Origin: Mycoplasma yeatsii
Lineage (GTDB): Bacteria; Bacillota_I; Bacilli_A; Mycoplasmatales; Mycoplasmataceae
Reading direction: 5' to 3' (one strand)
Length of the DNA stretch: 64,000 bases
NCBI RefSeq assembly: GCF_030815295.1
Contig: NZ_JAUSWP010000003.1
Every line of letters starts with the position of its first letter. The first letter of the stretch is position 1. Shown one piece after another: positions 11,301 through 22,571 of this stretch. A program made the position numbers and the translations under genes. The notes beneath the pieces were generated by a model that was given only the letters and a program-made list of their open reading frames with translations, was not told the DNA's origin and made no database searches.

Positions 11301-13828
11301 GAACTGATATTGATAAATTTAATGATGATAAATCAGTAATTACAACAAATAATTTAACAACAAACAATGAAATTAAAACTAATGAAGCTAAACCTGTAAC
11401 AGATTCAACTGGACTTGATTTAATCTTTACTGAATTTTTTGGTAACAATTTATATAACGTTGTAGGTTCACAATTTTCAGTTGGAGTTATCGATCAGATA
11501 TTAGGAATAATTTTAAACTCTAAATATAACTTATTTGCAAATGAAAAAACTTCTAAAAATTGAGATGATTTAAATAAATCTCTTACTTTTAAAAATACTA
11601 CAAATAATATAACTATTATGGCTTCTCAAGTTATTACATCTTTATTAGGACGACAAGGTGGTTCAAGTAATGGTGATTGAAAAGACAGACTTTTAGATGC
11701 TATTAAATTAGGATTACCTCCTTATGTAAATTCTTTCTTACAAAAGAGTCTTTCAAGAAAAGAACAATTTGCAATTGGATATAACATCGATAAGATCATT
11801 CCTAAAAAAGAAACACCTTCAACTGTAGTTGATGCTAATGCTACATTTAATAATAAAAATATAGATATTTCTTTCACTGGAATTGCTGATAATCAAACTG
11901 CATTTGAATTTAAAAAAGAAGCTAATAAAAAATTATTTGTTGATTATCCAACTTTATTACAAATTCAAAAAGCATTTTTAGGAACTCAAGATAAAGATGT
12001 AGTTGGTGTAGTTGATCAAAAAACTAAATTTAAGTATTATGACAAACAAACTAATACTTTAAATATTCCAATTATTCCAAACAAACAAGCTGCTGCTTTT
12101 TATGGATTATCTAAGAGAAAAAGTATTGAAAATATCTCAACATCAAATCAACATTTCTTTATAAAAACTAATAAAGAACAAGGATATATACCTATTCCAA
12201 AATATGCGTGAATTTATGATGATGGCAATTTCATTAATTCTGATTATTATAAAAATAATTTAGAAAAAGATTACGATTCAAAAATTAAAAACCGTAGAAT
12301 TGGAAGAGAAGGAATCACTTCTAATGATGACGCTAGATGATTAGATCCTTATAACTTAGATAACAATAAGATTACTTTTAAAATTCAATATGACAATGAT
12401 TTAAAAGATAATACAAGTGAAGTTATAAAAGATCAAAAACTAAAAAAAGATTCTTACATGTTCGATGATTTTATCTATAATGATAAATTTAATGGTATTG
12501 AATCATCTTATATCAGACCTTATTATGAATATAAAAATATTCAATTATATATTCCTCAATCATTAATTGATGTTGATGATATTATTAATGCAAATAATAG
12601 TTCTAAAAAAGATCTAAATATATCTGATGAAGAAAAATGATATAGAAAAGATATACCAGCAACAGAAGTTGCTGAAAGTGTAAAAAATGCATGAGCTATT
12701 AAAAATAATAATGAAAAATTCTTAATGATTAGACCTTATGATTTAAGATATACTTTTACAAGTGATAAAGTAGCTAAAACAGGAGCGGATAACTTCTTAT
12801 CAAAACCGTTAAACTGAATTACAAAATCAACAAGTTCAGCTAATAGAAGCGGAATAGATGTTGCTATTATGCAAAAAAATACTAAAGTTAATTACCAAAA
12901 TAGTGATTTAAAAATTAAAGCAACACCGGTTGATGTGCTTGATTCATATAATGGTAAATTAACTCTTGTAGATCAAGGTTTAGCTAATTTAGTAATGGAT
13001 TATTCATTAGGTAAAAAAATAGGAATTAAAGATAACTTATTTAATAAAACAGAAGGTGTTATAAAAGCTGGAAAAGAAGATGATGAAGGCATAATTTCAG
13101 CTTTTGATAGATATGAATTTAATCAAATTTCAAAATTCTCAAATCATGATCACGAGTTCTTTGAAGCTATGAAATTTGTTGACGGAGATATTTTTAAAGA
13201 ATCACAAATGATGTGACATAATTCAAAATACTCAAATGTTGCATCTGAACCTTTAGAATTAACTAGTGGTATAAGTTTTGTTCCACCAATTTGATATAAC
13301 GGATCTTATTTAATTGGTACTGGTTCAGCTGGTCCTAGTCAATCATTTGATATTGGATCAATGGTTAAAAATCAAACATTGTTAGAAACTTCAAAACAAC
13401 TTATTGATCAAGTTACATTTATCGCTATATCAATAGGTATGTTATTAATTATTACAGTTATTGTTACTTCAGCATTACTTGTTATGTTAATTGGAGATAT
13501 TTATGTTTCTCAATATCAACAGTTTATGACTCTGATGAAAGCTTTAGGTTATTCAACATTTTCAATTAATAAGTACGCTTTTGGAACAGTATCAATATTA
13601 AGTTTATTAGTCTGAGTGGGTTCAACAATTTTGACTTGATCAATAATATCGATAGTAATTACAATTATTACAAGACTTGGATTTGCGATTCCATATGGAT
13701 TTGCATTATGAACTTTATTCACAAGTATAGCAATTGTAGGAATTTCATTTGTTGGTTCACTTCTAGTTTCATCAAATAAAATTAGAAAGAAAAAACCTGC
13801 ATCATTATTAAAAGAAACAACAGACTAA
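8366..13828 (+). CDS. Giant FtsX-like ABC permease
   Basis: The gene encodes 1,820 residues, reading through many TGA Trp codons. The topology is a duplicated FtsX/MacB permease: one membrane helix at about 20-42, a first extracytoplasmic domain of about 640 residues, three helices at about 690-820, a further helix at about 858-885, a second extracytoplasmic domain of about 790 residues, and three helices at about 1680-1800. The helix triplets and the RKTIHFNAKQIGILKALG segment (before the third helix of the first triplet) match the FtsX core. Such permeases normally work with a separate LolD/MacB-type ATPase, usually to move lipids or lipoproteins or to sense envelope state; none is encoded next to this gene. 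A 12-base tandem repeat gives three DKNK units near residue 330. Confidence 0.88.
9347..9382 (+). repeat. Three tandem copies of a 12-base repeat inside the permease gene
   Basis: GATAAAAATAAA occurs three times in a row and encodes DKNK x3 in the first extracytoplasmic domain. The unit is a multiple of three, so copy-number change would keep the frame while changing the surface domain length. Confidence 0.9.
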
Positions 13829-13834
13829 TAGTAA

Positions 13835-13864
13835 AAGTTAAACAATTTTGTTTAGCTTTTTTAT
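13835..13864 (+). terminator. Terminator after the FtsX permease
   Basis: Nine-base-pair stem AAGTTAAAC/GTTTAGCTT (one G-U) with an AATTTT loop and a following T run. Confidence 0.75.
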
Positions 13865-13897
13865 TATAATTAGAATAAATAGAAAAGAGATTAGAAT

Positions 13898-14449
13898 ATG
13901 AAAAAAATTATTATGTATTTAAATCCTGGTTTTGAAGAAACAGAAGCAGTTAGTGTTTGTGATATTTTAAAACGTGCTGATATTCAAGTTGATATTGTTT
14001 CAACAATTGATGATTTAGAAGTAACTGGAGCTCACAATATTACTATTAAAGCTGATAAATTATGAAAAGATATTAATATCAATGATTATGATGGAATGTT
14101 TTTACCTGGTGGAAGTGGAGTTATGAGTTTAGTTGGAAATCAACGTATGATTGATGAAATTTTATATTTCAACAGTCAAAATAAATTAATCGCTTCAATT
14201 TGTGCAGCTCCTCAAATTATTGGTCAAACTAAATTATTAGATAATAAAAACGTTAGTTACTTTCCGGGATGTAATCAATTTTTAGAAAATAGTAATTATG
14301 TCAAAAAAGCTTTTGCAACTGAAAATAATATTATTACAGGAGCAAGTATGGGATCAGCTATTTTATTTGGATTAGAACTTGTTAGATATTTAAAAGGTGA
14401 ACAAGTAAGTAAAGAATTAGAAAAAAATTTAGTAATTTTAGGTAAATAA
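13898..14449 (+). CDS. DJ-1/PfpI (ThiJ) family protein
   Basis: The product has 183 residues, the typical size for a single-domain DJ-1/PfpI protein. Seen: N-terminal strand KKIIMYLNPGFEETEAV with the conserved acidic residue near position 15, the PGGSG turn, and the nucleophile-elbow cysteine at residue 102 in LIASICAAPQIIG. Family members act in protection against reactive carbonyls, as chaperones or as amidohydrolases, so the substrate cannot be named. One TGA (near 14062) is Trp. It has a TATAAT at 13865-13870 and sits between the permease and the C39 gene. Confidence 0.92.
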
Positions 14450-14488
14450 ATTTAAAACACTTCTAATACATTATTAGAGGTGATTTTT

Positions 14489-16309
14489 ATTAAACTTGTA
14501 AAACAAACTCAAAATAATGATTGTTCGATAGCGTGTTTAGCTATGGTTATTAATTATTATTACAATCAAAATTATGATGTAGATCGACTTAAAGTTGAAA
14601 ACAATTATAATGATGAATCTTTAAGTTTTTTTGATATTAATAATTTAAGTGAAAAATACTTTTTAAAAACAACAGCACTAGAAATAGAACAAGACTTAGA
14701 ACAAGTTGATCAACAAATTTATTTAGCTCAAGTTATTAATCAAGCAGGAATGGTGCATTTTGTTGTTGTTGAAAAACAAAAATATTTTTTAGTAGTTTAC
14801 GATCCAAGTAAAACTAAAAAAGAAAAATTTACTTATAATGATTTTTATAAAATTTTTACAGGTTATATTCTAGTTTTTAAATCTAATAAAAGACAATTTC
14901 TAGCAAATTATAATCATATAAAATCTATTTTTTATAACTTTAATTTAACTTGTATTGCTTATATTTTAATTAATCTATTTTCAGTGTTATTAGTGGTTTT
15001 AGAAATGAGATTTTTATATATTTATTCATCATCATTTCTCAACAAAAATAATTCTATTTCTATTTATCTTTACTTTTTATTTATATTTTTAATTAACATA
15101 ACTATTGGTGAAATTTCAAAAATACTTTTAAACAGTTTATATAAGAAAAATAAAGCTAAAAAAACTAAACTATTTTATAACTATCTAATTGAAAACAACA
15201 CTAAATTAGATCTAGTTAACAGTTATAGTGAAATTAGATTTCTAGCTAGTTTTGAAACACTTAATTTTTTAAGTTTAATTTCAAGTTTTATAAGTTCAAT
15301 TGTAATTTTATCTGCAGTTTATTATGTTAATAAAACTATATTTTTAGTATTATTAGTTTTTGATTTAATATGATTAACAATCAGTTTTATTTATAAATTA
15401 GTTACTGAAAACAAATCAATAGAAAATAAAGAAACTAATTTCATATCTAGTTTATTTAATAAAAACACTTTATTTGATAAAGATAATATTTTTAAAACAA
15501 TAGATTCTTTAGATCAAACTAAACTAGATATTTTAAATGTGTGTTTTTCAATAGTTGAAAAGATAAGTTTATTAGTTATTTATTTTGTTAGTTGAGAATT
15601 ATTAAAGTTTAACTATTTAGAATTTAGTTTACTTATTATTGTGATTTTATTTAAATCAATTCATAGTAATGATCTAAAAAAAGTAATTTATTTTGTAGAA
15701 AATTATTCTAAATATAAACAAATAGCAACTAAGTTTAAAAACTATGATACTAAAATCGAATATCAAGAATTTGAAAATATTAACAGTTTTGAATTAAAAG
15801 ATTTATCAACTGATAAACACTTTATTTTTAATAATAAAATTAATGTTATTTCAAATGAATATAAACTAAATTTATTAACTAAAGATATTAATCAAATTGA
15901 TCATATTTTAGTTTTAATAAATGATTTAAATATTAAAAATATTTCAAAACTTTCTCTTAAAAAACATATTAAAAATTTAGATGATATTAATATTAATTAT
16001 TCAACAATTTTTCAAAATATTATTGTTGATGCTAATAAAGAAAATATTTTTGAAAATGAAATTATTAAAAATCTTCTAACTAAATATAATATAAATTTAA
16101 TCAAAATAATAAATAGTCATGATCTGAATAAAAAAGAATATGAAATTATTAAATTACTAAGAATTTTTTATCTAAACAGTCAATATATTTTATTAAAAGA
16201 TGATTTTGAAATTCTAGAAAAACAAGATATAGAAAATGTTTTAAAATTATTTGAAAATTATAATTCTAATACAAGATTGATTACAACTTTTAACTATACT
16301 CAAGTATAA
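14489..16309 (+). CDS. C39 peptidase/transporter-like protein with a degenerate ATPase region
   Basis: This reads as 606 residues if translation starts at the ATT codon at 14489. Upstream AGAGGTGAT (14475-14484) gives an 8-base spacing to that ATT, while the in-frame GTG at 14480 lies inside the ribosome binding site. From ATT the protein begins MKLVKQTQNNDCSIACLAMV, which matches the usual N terminus of C39 bacteriocin-processing domains. The triad is Cys12, His90 (GMVHFVVV) and Asp105 (VVYDPS). A membrane domain of about five or six helices covers about 150-400. The last 170 residues align in order with an ABC ATPase, but the Walker A glycine/lysine (here NVISNEYKLNLL), the LSGGQ signature (LNKKEYEIIK) and the Walker B acidic pair (YILLKDDFEIL) are altered or lost. 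Peptidase activity looks possible; ATP-driven transport by this chain does not. Confidence 0.8.
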
Positions 16310-16310
16310 T
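16281..16310 (+). promoter_or_regulatory. Promoter of the ybeY-era-recO operon
   Basis: TTACAA at 16281-16286 and a perfect TATAAT at 16305-16310 with an 18-base spacer. The -10 box overlaps the end of the preceding gene. Confidence 0.65.
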
Positions 16311-16334
16311 TAAGTCATTAAAGGAAGTTGTTTT

Positions 16335-16841
16335 ATGTTAGAGATTAATTATTTTAATAATACAGAAGTTGATATGAAAAACTGAGAGAATTTTGGGTTA
16401 AAAATCTTAACAAAAGCTTATGAGTTTTTTAAATTTGATTATGATGTTGAATTATCTATTACTTTTGTTGATGATGATGAAGCTCAACAAATAAATAAAC
16501 AGTATAGAAATCATTCTTATATTGCTGATGTTACTAGTTTTCCTGTTGAAATGACAGATCAAGAAATTAAAACATTAGGCTTTAGAGAATTAGGAGATAT
16601 TTTTATCAACTTAACTGAAGCTAAAAGAAAAAGTGTTAAATACAATCATACTATCGATCAAGAAATGGGATTTTTATTTGTTCATGGTTTTTTACACTTA
16701 TTAGGTTATGATCATGAATTAGAAAATGAAGAAGCTGTTATGTTTGATTTACAGGATAAAATTTTAAAATTATCAAACATAGAATATGAAATTAAATTTA
16801 CAGAAGATGATTATTTAGAAGTGGAGAATGAACATGAATAA
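16335..16841 (+). CDS. ybeY: Endoribonuclease YbeY (rRNA maturation)
   Basis: The product has 168 residues, normal for the family. YbeY is a zinc metalloprotein that takes part in 16S rRNA 3'-end maturation and ribosome quality control. The zinc-binding signature is intact: HGFLHLLGYDH, three histidines spaced H-x3-H-x5-H, about residues 114-124. An AAGGAAG ribosome site precedes the ATG. Two early TGA codons are Trp. The end overlaps the start of era by 8 bases, so the two are translationally linked, as in many Firmicutes. Confidence 0.95.
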
Positions 16842-17739
16842 TTTTAAATCAGGATTTGTTTCAATTATTGGAAGACCAAATGTTGGTAAATCTACATTAT
16901 TAAATAGAATAATGAAACAAAAAATCTCAATTGTTACTAATAAAGCTCAAACAACAAGAAATAACATTAAAGGAATTTATACAAAACCAAATCAATATCA
17001 AATTGTTTTTATTGATACTCCTGGAGTTCATACTAGTAAAAAACAATTAGATAGATTTATGAATTCTAGTGCTTTAAAAAGTACAAAAGATGTTGATGTA
17101 TTATTATTTTTAGCACCAGCTGATGAAGTGATTGGTAAAAATGATATGTTTTTATTAAAACAAATTCAAAATGTCGAAACTAATAAAATTCTAGTTATTA
17201 CTAAAGCTGATAGTGTTTCAAAAGAACAACTTATTCAAAAAGCTAGTGAGTGAAACACGTATCAAAATCAATTTGATGAAATTATTATTACAAGTAGTTT
17301 AGAAAATATTAATATTGATAAATTATTAGATTTAATTGTTAAGTATTTACCAGAAACTAATTTCCAATTTTATGATGATGATACAGTTACAGATCAACCA
17401 GAACGTTTTACAATAAGAGAAATTATAAGAGAAAGCATTTTATTAAAGACTGGACAAGAAGTCCCACATAGTGTTGCAATTTTAATTGATCAATTAGAAA
17501 AAAATGATGATGAAATTAATATAGTTGCAACAATTGTAGTTGAAAGACAATCTCAAAAAGGAATTATTATTGGTAAACAAGGTTCAAAAATATCTGACAT
17601 TAGATATAAATCAAAAAAACAATTACAAGAAATTTTTGAAAAACCAGTTAATTTAGAACTATTTGTTAAAGTTCAAGAAAACTGAAGAAACTCAGCAAGT
17701 TTAATTAAAAAAATGGGTTATGACAAGGACAAATACTAA
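16834..17739 (+). CDS. era: GTPase Era
   Basis: The product has 301 residues. Era is a small GTPase with a KH domain that binds the 3' end of 16S rRNA and checks 30S assembly. Seen: G1 GRPNVGKST, G2-region TTRNNIKGIY, G3 DTPGVH, G4 TKAD, and the C-terminal KH domain with IIGKQGSKI. Two ATGs are possible, 16828 and 16834; the GGAG at 16823-16826 is only one base from the first and seven from the second, and MNNFKSGFVSIIGRPN matches family starts, so 16834 was chosen. The stop TAA overlaps the recO ATG by one base (TAATG). Confidence 0.96.
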
Positions 17740-18527
17740 TGAGTGAAAAAATCATTCAAGCTATTGTTTTAGATAGTTTTGATTATCAAGATTTTGATAA
17801 AATAGTCACAGTTTATTCTAATTTGTATGGAAAATTAAGTTTTATCAGTTTGGGAGTTAATAAAAGTGTAAGTAAAAATAAATATTCTATTAATTATTTA
17901 TCTTTATCTGAATTTGAAATATTTAAATCAAGAAATAAGTTCAATTTATCTAAATTGAAAAAAGGTGTTTTAATAGATTCTCATTTAAATATAACTAAAG
18001 ATTATAATTTGTATTTATATGCAAATATCATAACTTCACTAGTAAATACTCTAGATAATAATGTTAAGAATTTTAAACTATTTAATATGTTAAAAACTTC
18101 TATTGATATTATTAATAAAAATCCAAGCCAAGCTTTTAAAACAACAGTATTATTTATGTTTTATTTTTTAAATTTTATTGGTCATAAATTAGATTTATCT
18201 AATTGTGGTTTTTGTAATTTAAAAGATGATATAGTTGCGATTAATTTTAATAATTATTGTATGGTTTGTCGATATTGTTATTATAATGATTCTATTTTTA
18301 TTAATAACAATTTGGCTAGTTATTTAAGATTTATTTCAAATAATAATTTTAATCAAGCAATAGAAAGAAAAGTTGAAGAAAACTATTTAATGATATTAGC
18401 TAAGTTTTTATTAAATTACTATAAAGATCAAGTTGGTATATTTACAAATAGTATGTATGAGTTAAGTAAGTATAAAGAATTTGATGATGCAGTATTTATT
18501 AATCAAATCTTAGATTCTCAATTTTAA
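17739..18527 (+). CDS. recO: DNA repair protein RecO
   Basis: The product has 262 residues. RecO loads RecA on SSB-coated single-stranded DNA with RecR. Seen: an N-terminal OB-fold start (IQAIVLDSFDYQDFDKIVTVYS with YGK) typical of RecO, a helical middle, and a four-cysteine zinc site in the C-terminal half (CGFC and CMVCRYC). It is coupled to era by a TAATG overlap. The ybeY-era-recO-glyS-dnaG-rpoD order is common in Gram-positive relatives, which supports the call. Confidence 0.93.
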   Translation: MSEKIIQAIVLDSFDYQDFDKIVTVYSNLYGKLSFISLGVNKSVSKNKYSINYLSLSEFEIFKSRNKFNLSKLKKGVLIDSHLNITKDYNLYLYANIITSLVNTLDNNVKNFKLFNMLKTSIDIINKNPSQAFKTTVLFMFYFLNFIGHKLDLSNCGFCNLKDDIVAINFNNYCMVCRYCYYNDSIFINNNLASYLRFISNNNFNQAIERKVEENYLMILAKFLLNYYKDQVGIFTNSMYELSKYKEFDDAVFINQILDSQF

Positions 18528-18544
18528 ATTAATTAGTTAGAAAA

Positions 18545-18572
18545 TTTGAATAGATTTTGAATGTAATATAAT
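18545..18572 (+). promoter_or_regulatory. Promoter of the coiled-coil gene at 18606
   Basis: TTTGAA and a perfect TATAAT (18567-18572) with a 16-base spacer. Confidence 0.6.
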
Positions 18573-18605
18573 CAAATAGTAATAAATGCTTTTAAAGGAG
18601 AAATT

Positions 18606-19184
18606 ATGAAAATATTTGAATTACTTAAAAAACTATTTGTAAAAGAAAATGTTCAAGTTAAAAATGATCCTAACCAATCAAAAACAGCTATTACAAGCTC
18701 AACAAACAATGAAAATATAGATGTTTTATTAAACTCTGAATATATTAAAAAAAGAGCTAAATTAGATTCTGAAAAAGAATTTAAATTAAAAGTTATTGAA
18801 AATAAACAAGACGTTTTATCTAGAATAATTGAAATTAAAAATGAATATAAAAAATGTGAAAAATGTCAAGATATTTATCAGAAAAATATTAAGGATATGA
18901 AACTTAAATTGTCTAAATTAAATAATTATATTGATAGCAATTTTGGTTTTTTAAATGAGTATGAAGATTATAAAAAATATATGTTTGCTGATAATAGTAA
19001 AATTTATTCTTCAACTGATGATAGTGCAGCTGAAGATTTAGTTAAATTTTTAGAATCATATTTAAAATCATACACTGAATATAAAACAAGTTACTTTATC
19101 GCTTGTGATGATCATAAAAACATTAATCAAGAACAAGAAATATTAGAATCAAAATTAAAAGATCTTAATAAATTAATAAAATAA
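18606..19184 (+). CDS. Hypothetical cytoplasmic coiled-coil protein
   Basis: The product has 192 residues and I do not recognise it. It begins with a short amphipathic helix (MKIFELLKKLFVK), then a Ser/Thr/Asn-rich linker to about residue 40, then two long charged helices that look like an antiparallel coiled coil (about 45-120 and 135-190). A CEKC pair occurs near residue 82 and one further cysteine near 174, so a metal site is possible but not shown. No signal peptide or membrane segment. It has its own promoter, an AAAGGAG ribosome site, and a terminator before glyS. Confidence 0.75.
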   Translation: MKIFELLKKLFVKENVQVKNDPNQSKTAITSSTNNENIDVLLNSEYIKKRAKLDSEKEFKLKVIENKQDVLSRIIEIKNEYKKCEKCQDIYQKNIKDMKLKLSKLNNYIDSNFGFLNEYEDYKKYMFADNSKIYSSTDDSAAEDLVKFLESYLKSYTEYKTSYFIACDDHKNINQEQEILESKLKDLNKLIK

Positions 19185-19242
19185 TATTAGTCTATTTTAT
19201 AATTTAACTTTTCAAAAAACCTGTTTGTTATTACTACGAAAG

Positions 19243-19268
19243 CCAATTATCAAAATAATTGGTGTTTT
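19243..19268 (+). terminator. Terminator upstream of glyS
   Basis: Stem CCAATTAT/ATAATTGG with a CAAA loop, followed by TGTTTT. The T run is weak but the stem is perfect. I looked for T-box features here (AGGGTGG-type antiterminator) and saw none. Confidence 0.6.
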
Positions 19269-19282
19269 ACCATTCTATAAAA

Positions 19283-19291
19283 TGCTATAAT
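19283..19291 (+). promoter_or_regulatory. Extended -10 promoter of glyS
   Basis: TGCTATAAT, an extended -10 element (TG-n-TATAAT) without a good -35. The same nine bases with flanking AAAA occur before secDF. Confidence 0.6.
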
Positions 19292-19341
19292 AAATAAGAT
19301 ATATTTTAATTTGATTTTGAGTTTATTAAAAGGAGATAGCT

Positions 19342-20712
19342 ATGACAAAAACAATAGAGGAAATGATTAACCATTTAAAATCTCAAGGTTTTGTTTTCCA
19401 AGGTTCTGAAATATATGGAGGATTAGCAAATAGTTGAGATTATGGTCCTTTAGGTGTTGAAGTTAAAAATAAATTAAAAAAAGCATGATGAGACTTTTTT
19501 GTTAAAAGAAATCCTTTAAATGTAGGATTAGATAGTTCAATAATCTTAAATCCTAATGTGTGAAAAACTTCTGGACATATTGATGGTTTTAACGATCCGT
19601 TAATTGATTGTAAAAATTGTAGAAGTAGATGAAGAGCTGATAAATTAATTGAAGAATTTGATTCATCAGTAAATGCTGGAAGTATGGATAATATTCAATT
19701 AGAAGAATTTATTAGTAAACATAAAATTGCTTGTGCTAAATGTAATAAAACTGATTTTACATCAATCAGACAGTTTGCTTTAATGTTTAAAACTAGTCAA
19801 GGTGTTATAGAAGATGAATCTTCAACTGTTTATTTAAGACCAGAAACTGCACAAGGTATTTTTATTAATTTTAAAAATGCACAAAGAAGTACTAGAAGAA
19901 AATTACCATTTGGAATAGGTCAAATTGGTAAATCATTTAGAAATGAAATTACTCCTGGAAATTTCATTTTCAGAACAAGAGAATTTGAACAAATGGAATT
20001 AGAATTTTTCTTTGATCCAATTGATAGCACTGATTGATTTAAATACTGAAGCGAACAAGTTGAAACATTTTTAGTTGAAAAAATAAAATTTGATAAACAA
20101 AATTACAGAATAAGAGAACATGAAAAAGATGAATTAGCTCACTATTCAAAACAAACAAGTGATGTTGAATATAAATTCCCATTTGGTTGAGGAGAATTAT
20201 GAGGAATTTCTCATCGTGGTGATTTTGATTTAAATGCACATCAACAAGCAACAGGTGAAGATTTAACAGTTTTAGATTCAACAACTAATAAAAAAGTTCT
20301 TCCACATGTTATAGAACCAAGTGTTGGTGTTGAAAGAATGATGTTAGCTGTATTTTGAGAATCATTTAACATTGAACAATTAGATGAAAATAACTCGAGA
20401 GTTGTTATGAAATTACCTTACACTTTAGTTCCTTATCAAGTGGCTGTTACACCTTTATCAAAACAGTTAAATGATAATGCTAAAGAATTATTTAATGAAT
20501 TATTACAAGATTTCGATGCGACTTATGATGATACAGGAAACATTGGAAAACGTTATAGACGTCAAGATGCAATTGGAACACCATTTGTCATTACTTATGA
20601 TTTTGAAAGTTTAGAAGATCAAAAAGTAACAGTTAGAAATAGAGATACAATGCAACAAACAAGAGTTGCTATAAAAGATTTAAAACAATTTTTAAATGAA
20701 CAATTTAAATAA
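19342..20712 (+). CDS. glyS: Glycyl-tRNA synthetase (single-chain alpha2 type)
   Basis: The product has 456 residues and is the eukaryote/archaea-like homodimeric GlyRS used by mollicutes and many Firmicutes. Class II motif 2 region FRNEITPGNFIFRTREFEQMELEFF and motif 3 GVERMMLAVF are clear; the N-terminal part has GGLANSWDYGPLGVE. A zinc-type set of cysteines (CKNC near residue 93 and CAKC near 131) is visible. It charges tRNA-Gly for translation. ATG follows AAAGGAGATAGC. Six or more TGA codons are Trp. It has its own extended -10 promoter and probably drives dnaG and rpoD too, since no terminator separates them. Confidence 0.97.
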
Positions 20713-20750
20713 AATTTAACAATCAGTTAAATATAGGGGTGGTTTGGCAA

Positions 20751-22568
20751 ATGAAAATGTTATCAAATCAAAAAATAGATGATATTGTAAATAAAGTTGA
20801 TATCGTTTCTATAATTTCTTCATATGTTAATTTAGTTAAAAAAGGAAGAAATTATATGTGCATTTGTCCTTTTCATGATGATTCAAACCCCTCTTTAACA
20901 ATTTCGCCTGAAAAAAGAATTTATAAATGTTTTAGTTGTGGTGCTAGTGGAAATGTAATTAATTTTGTAAAAGATTATGAAAAAATAGATTTCATTTCTG
21001 CAGTTAAAAAAATTTGTGATATTTCAAATATAGAATTAGAAGAATTAAAAGATTATAAAATTCCTAAAATAGATCCTGAAATAGAAATGATTTTTAAAAT
21101 CAATAATGAAGCTAACGAAATTTTTAAAGTAACGTTATTTTCTAGTTTAGGTCAAGACGCAATAAAATATTTAAATCAAAGAAATATTTCACTTGATGAA
21201 ATTAAGAAATTTGAAATTGGATTTGCTTCTAAAAAAACTAATTTAGTTCAAAAATTATTAGAAAAAGGTTATTCGGCTTTAGATATTGAAAAAGCAGGTC
21301 TAGGAATAATTGAAAAAGAATTTACAAAAGATTATTTTGTTGATAGAATTATTTTTCCTATCAAAGATGAAGAAAATAACATTATAGGTTTTAGTGCAAG
21401 AAGTTATACAAGTGGTGTTGAACCAAAATATTTAAACAGTAAAGAAAATAAAGTTTTTAAAAAATCTAAACTTGCATACAACATTTCTACAGCATTAAAA
21501 TCAAGCCGAATGAATAAAAAAATTATTGTTTTAGAAGGATTTATGGATGTTATTGCTCTTTGTAGAATTCAAATCAATAATGCTATTGCAATAATGGGAA
21601 CTAGTTTAAGTCAGCATCATATTCAAATATTTAAAAAACACAACTTAGATGTTTTAATGTTTTTAGATGGAGATAAACCTGGTGTTAAAGCTAATCTAAA
21701 AGCTAGTCAAGAATTATTAAAATCAGGATTAAATATCTATATAGTTAACAACCAAACTAATCAAGATCCAGATGAATTGATTAATTCAAACAAAATTGAT
21801 TATGTAAAAAATATTATAGATAATGCTGTTCACCCAATAGATTATGCTATTGATAAATTATGAGAATTTACTAATAAAAACGATCCGATTGAGGTTGAAA
21901 ATTTTATAAAACAAATTTATCAATTTTCAAGATTAATAAAAAGTGATGTTTTAAAAGAAATGGCTATTAACAAAGTTTGCAAAAAAACTAATTTATCTTT
22001 AGATACTATTAAAAGTATTTGACAAATTAATGTAAAGCAAAATGATAGTCAAGTTGTTAAAAACTCACAAACAAATAAAAATAATATTATAATCAACAAG
22101 AAACAAAATAATATTATTAGCAAAAAAGACATATATGCAAAACAAGCATTAATGGCAGAAGAAAAAATCTTTGTTTCTTTATTACATAGTGATGAATTTA
22201 TAAATGAAATAAATTTTAATATTGATATAATGATAAATCCAGACATTAAACATGCAACAAGTACTTTAATTAATCTTTATAATTCAGATATATATAAAGG
22301 TCACAACGCAAGACAAGCACTAGATTTATTAAAAGAATACAATATTTTAGACTTTAATGAAAAACAAGAAAAAATAATCAACGATGATATGTTGATGAAA
22401 CCGATCAAGAAAAAAGGTTTAGAAGATGCTTTTGCAAAAATAGAATCTTTTAGAACTTTACTTCAAGTTGAAGAACTAAAAGAAAAAATGTATAAAGCAA
22501 GTACAGATGATAAAAAGAAAATTTACGCAAGCATTCAAAGGCTTGTTAAAAGTAATAAGAGGGGCTAA
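20751..22568 (+). CDS. dnaG: DNA primase
   Basis: The product has 605 residues. DnaG synthesises RNA primers at the replication fork. Seen: N-terminal CHC2 zinc ribbon (CPFH and CFSC, about residues 40-65), the catalytic TOPRIM fold (LEGFMDVIAL near 260 and DGDKPG near 305) and a helical C-terminal helicase-binding region rich in Lys and Asn. A GTG at 20739 is in frame, but AGGGGTGG (20735-20742) lies over it and is spaced 8 bases from ATG 20751, so ATG was chosen. The gene ends four bases before rpoD. Confidence 0.97.
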
Positions 22569-22571
22569 ACG

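Noticed and set aside
19185..19341. T-box riboswitch upstream of glyS
   Set aside because: There is a hairpin, but no AGGGTGG-type antiterminator or specifier loop; it is better explained as the terminator of the preceding gene plus an extended -10 promoter.
20739..20750. GTG start for dnaG
   Set aside because: The GTG is part of the AGGGGTGG ribosome site; ATG at 20751 has correct spacing. The same reasoning excluded GTG 28549 for secDF and GTG 45835 for obg.
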